A DNA stretch of 64,000 nucleotides from Eurosta solidaginis. Taxonomy: Eukaryota > Arthropoda > Insecta > Diptera > Tephritidae. A program made the translations under genes and the position numbers. The notes beneath the pieces were generated by a model. It was not told where the DNA came from, searched no databases, and saw nothing but the letters and a program-made list of their open reading frames with translations. The stretch spans positions 266,120,897-266,184,896 of the forward strand of contig NC_090319.1 in NCBI RefSeq assembly GCF_040869045.1. The letters run 5' to 3'. This document shows, piece after piece, positions 61,849 to 64,000 of the stretch; the stretch's first letter is position 1, and every line of letters begins with the position of its first letter.

Positions 61849-62139
61849 GTTAAAAAAACATAAAATTGTTGTTTACGCAGCTATACATTAACAACGAATT
61901 ATTCAACTGCTTAAGAAATAGGTGATTCCTCTCTAATATGACCGAAATTTTCGAAACAAAAATTAAACAAAAAAAGCTTTTGCGTGTTTTCACTGTCAAC
62001 TATAAGCCGACTTTGTTAAAATTTCCAAAATAGCTACATAAACACCAAGAGAATGTTTCTCTTGAGGTTTTTTTGGTAACTGGAGCAGAGACCGCTCAAT
62101 TTAAAGAAGTCATATTTAGGATGCACCTGCTTACACTGA
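61849..62139. other. Intergenic spacer
   Basis: Nothing recognised. Confidence 0.4.
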
Positions 62140-63060
62140 TAGCTTCTTGTCTAGATTATGAGGTTATGTTGAAGTAGCCGATCACATAGACTGAGTGAGT
62201 CCATAGTGTTACCAGAAGTTTGTTTAAAGACCACACTGAAAAACCCAATCAAAAACCAGGAGATCTATGTTATAAAATACCTCCTTTCTATTGGCAAATA
62301 CTAGAAGCTTTATAGGATCTATTCTCCTCCAACCCGCACTTACTACATAAGCTATCAGTGACAAGGCCAAATTTAAAAGCATGTGACACTAGAACGTGGG
62401 CCTCAGTCAGAATACATATAATAAGCATAAAGTACCCTCTTTTCAATGATAAAAGTAACTATGTTTAAGGTTGTAATATCTGCATATGATCAAGGAAACC
62501 CTACAGCTCCGCGCTAGGTTCCACGCTTTTCTGCCTTAGTCGATCATGTGCACATCTCGCCTTTTTTTAATGTCACCCAATCTGATTGAGACGAAGCTTC
62601 GAAGGATGCGCTCTGTTTAGCAAGCTCATCCAGTTTTCATTTCCATTTATTACCATATGCCCAGTGACCCAATATAGATGTATACTTCTGCCTATCCCGG
62701 TTCTTTCCAGGGATTGCTTACACTCTAACACACTTTTAGATCCTGTCAATGTAAAAATTGATGCGGTGGCAGTTTAAGCTATTTTCCTCAAGTGTTTCTA
62801 CTGCTTTGAACACGGGCACTATTTCCAGCAGAGAAACACCTCAGTGATCTGGCAGCTTGTAGGATTTGTTTATTTCCAGATCAGTGCAGTAAACCGGATA
62901 CCCTATTCCTTCTATTACTTTGGAACAATCGGTGTACACATGTATCGTGCCGTCTGTTATTTGATAGCCCTTGCGACATCCATCAACCTCTATTGTGGGT
63001 CTAAGAGCGTCTTCGAAGCGCAGGTATGGTAGATAGTATGTTCGTCTAATGTTTAATGAC
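62140..63060 (-). mobile_element. LINE family A, RNase H to 3' end
   Basis: On the minus strand, HVYTDCSKVIEGIGYPVYCT then DLEINKSYKLPDH (RNase H start), LYWVTGHMV-type motif near 62650, LTEAHVLVSHAFKFGLVTDS then LCSKCGLEEN (tail), and the 3' region. It shows the uninterrupted order of the element split at 43088/49294. Confidence 0.66.
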
Positions 63061-63559
63061 GCTATACTACTATAGCCGTATGTATCATAAACAAATCAGC
63101 AAAGATCCCGCATTCCGGAATTGTTGTATTTGTAATTGAATTTGAAAAAAAAGTTTGATGACGTAGCGCTTTTGAAGTTTTTCGATTTATTACATTTCTC
63201 TCATATTTCGCTACCAGTGTTCTGAGTATTAAAACTGTTACCTGAGTAAACGACTACGGCAGAGTAAAAATTAAATTTTCGGAGTATATTTTTTTCCTTT
63301 TTGAAAGCGGGCGAACAAATAATATCAAATTGATTTGGTGGCTTGCCAATCACTTCGATTGTGTTTTCGTCATCAAAAGTTTCTCAGCAAAAAAGTTATC
63401 TGCCTTATCAGATGCACATGGAGTCGGCCTAAAACGTGTAGGATTACCAAATAATGCTCCCATTAACACACAACATTCTGGGCTCCATCTTCCCGGATAT
63501 ATATCGCGAAAAATATTATTATTATTTTTGGTTTATCATACATTTTTCATACTCTTTTG

Positions 63560-64000
63560 ATTACAGAAGGTTTCAAGATCGGGCAGATTTCTGTAGGGAT
63601 GATAATGGCGACCTGGTAACTGACGTACAGAGTGTGGGGGAAGACGAACCCGATACCCCGATTGCCGATGATGAAAACACGCTCCGGCATCCAACTTTGG
63701 CGTAGTGAGAATGGCAATATAACGGCTAAAAAATCACAAGGTGCCAAGTAATGATGGGATACCCGTCGGGCTGTTCAAACATGGAGGCGGAGAGCTGGTA
63801 TAAGATAAAGAAGCCAAAAAGTGGGTCTTGCAGTAAATGTGGACAAGACGAAGTACTTGCTGTCACCGTGGCCTTTGTAGCCACGTCACTGTTGACGGAT
63901 TCAAAATTGGAGACTGTGAAGGATTTCGTATATTTGGGCAGCAGCATTAAAAGCAAAAACAATGTCGGCCTGGAAATCAAACGGAGAATAACTCCTGCCA
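63560..64000 (+). mobile_element. LINE family C reverse transcriptase, runs off right edge
   Basis: LKNHKVPSNDGIPVGLFKHG (early reverse-transcriptase motif) near 63728-63790, and KLETVKDFVYLGSSIKSKNN then VGLEIKRRITPA at the very end. The middle of the enzyme is deleted. Continues beyond 64000. Confidence 0.66.

Noticed and set aside
1..64000. CRISPR arrays, operons, ribosome-binding sites
   Set aside because: Spliced genes, SINEs and LINEs show this is eukaryotic nuclear DNA; no regularly spaced short repeats of that type are present.

Overview
The window looks like nuclear DNA from a brachyceran fly, most likely a tephritid fruit fly. It has intron-containing genes with canonical GT-AG junctions, glutamine-rich fly-type proteins, AT-rich intergenic DNA, and dense transposon debris of insect types: Jockey/R1-like LINEs, a gypsy-type LTR family, Tc1, hAT and several MITE families, and tRNA-derived SINEs. 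The tephritid assignment is inference from repeat character, not proof.

One host gene dominates. On the minus strand, seven exons between 56762 and 31375 join in perfect phase into at least about 3,737 codons, open at the 5' end. The product is the fly BICRA/GLTSCR1 homologue (Drosophila CG11873 family), a subunit of the non-canonical BAF/BAP chromatin-remodelling complex. The identification rests on the GLTSCR1 domain split over exons at 37417-37319, 35968-35830 and the start of the last exon, plus a conserved C-terminal segment (DDDISRHVQNAIDSILNLQ). Its stop is TGA followed by C, and the same frame then stays open for 74 more codons with the same Q/S/N-rich character (31374-31150): a candidate stop-codon readthrough. 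The first exon(s) and promoter are not identified.

A second host-like fragment lies at 16342-16142 (minus): an intact RUFY-type FYVE zinc-finger coding segment ending in TAA, wedged between a TTAA-flanked MITE and a truncated LTR retrotransposon.

The rest is repeats. 1-9.5 kb: LINE ORF1 fragment; a complete minus-strand LTR element (2242-6226, TSD GTAT) with a MITE in one LTR; foldback elements. 9.5-18.5 kb: solo LTR, hairpin-ended repeats, LINE fragments, a hAT MITE, the FYVE island, an LTR-element 3' end. 18.5-22.6 kb: nested inverted-repeat elements and SINEs. 22.6-31 kb: AT-rich DNA without a convincing gene. 31-57 kb: the BICRA gene with repeat-filled introns; the 10-kb intron 41687-51691 holds a layered insertion (LINE, second LINE, Tc1 transposon, LTR element). 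57-64 kb: LINE fragments, SINEs, MITEs, one solo LTR.

Two LTR elements (2242-6226 and 43891-47703) share the same structure: Gag with an N-terminal SAP-like motif, a CCHC knuckle and an aspartic protease joined directly to the integrase C-terminal module, with reverse transcriptase, RNase H and the integrase core missing. A third copy (16344-17594) keeps part of the integrase core, so the first two look like members of a non-autonomous derivative family.
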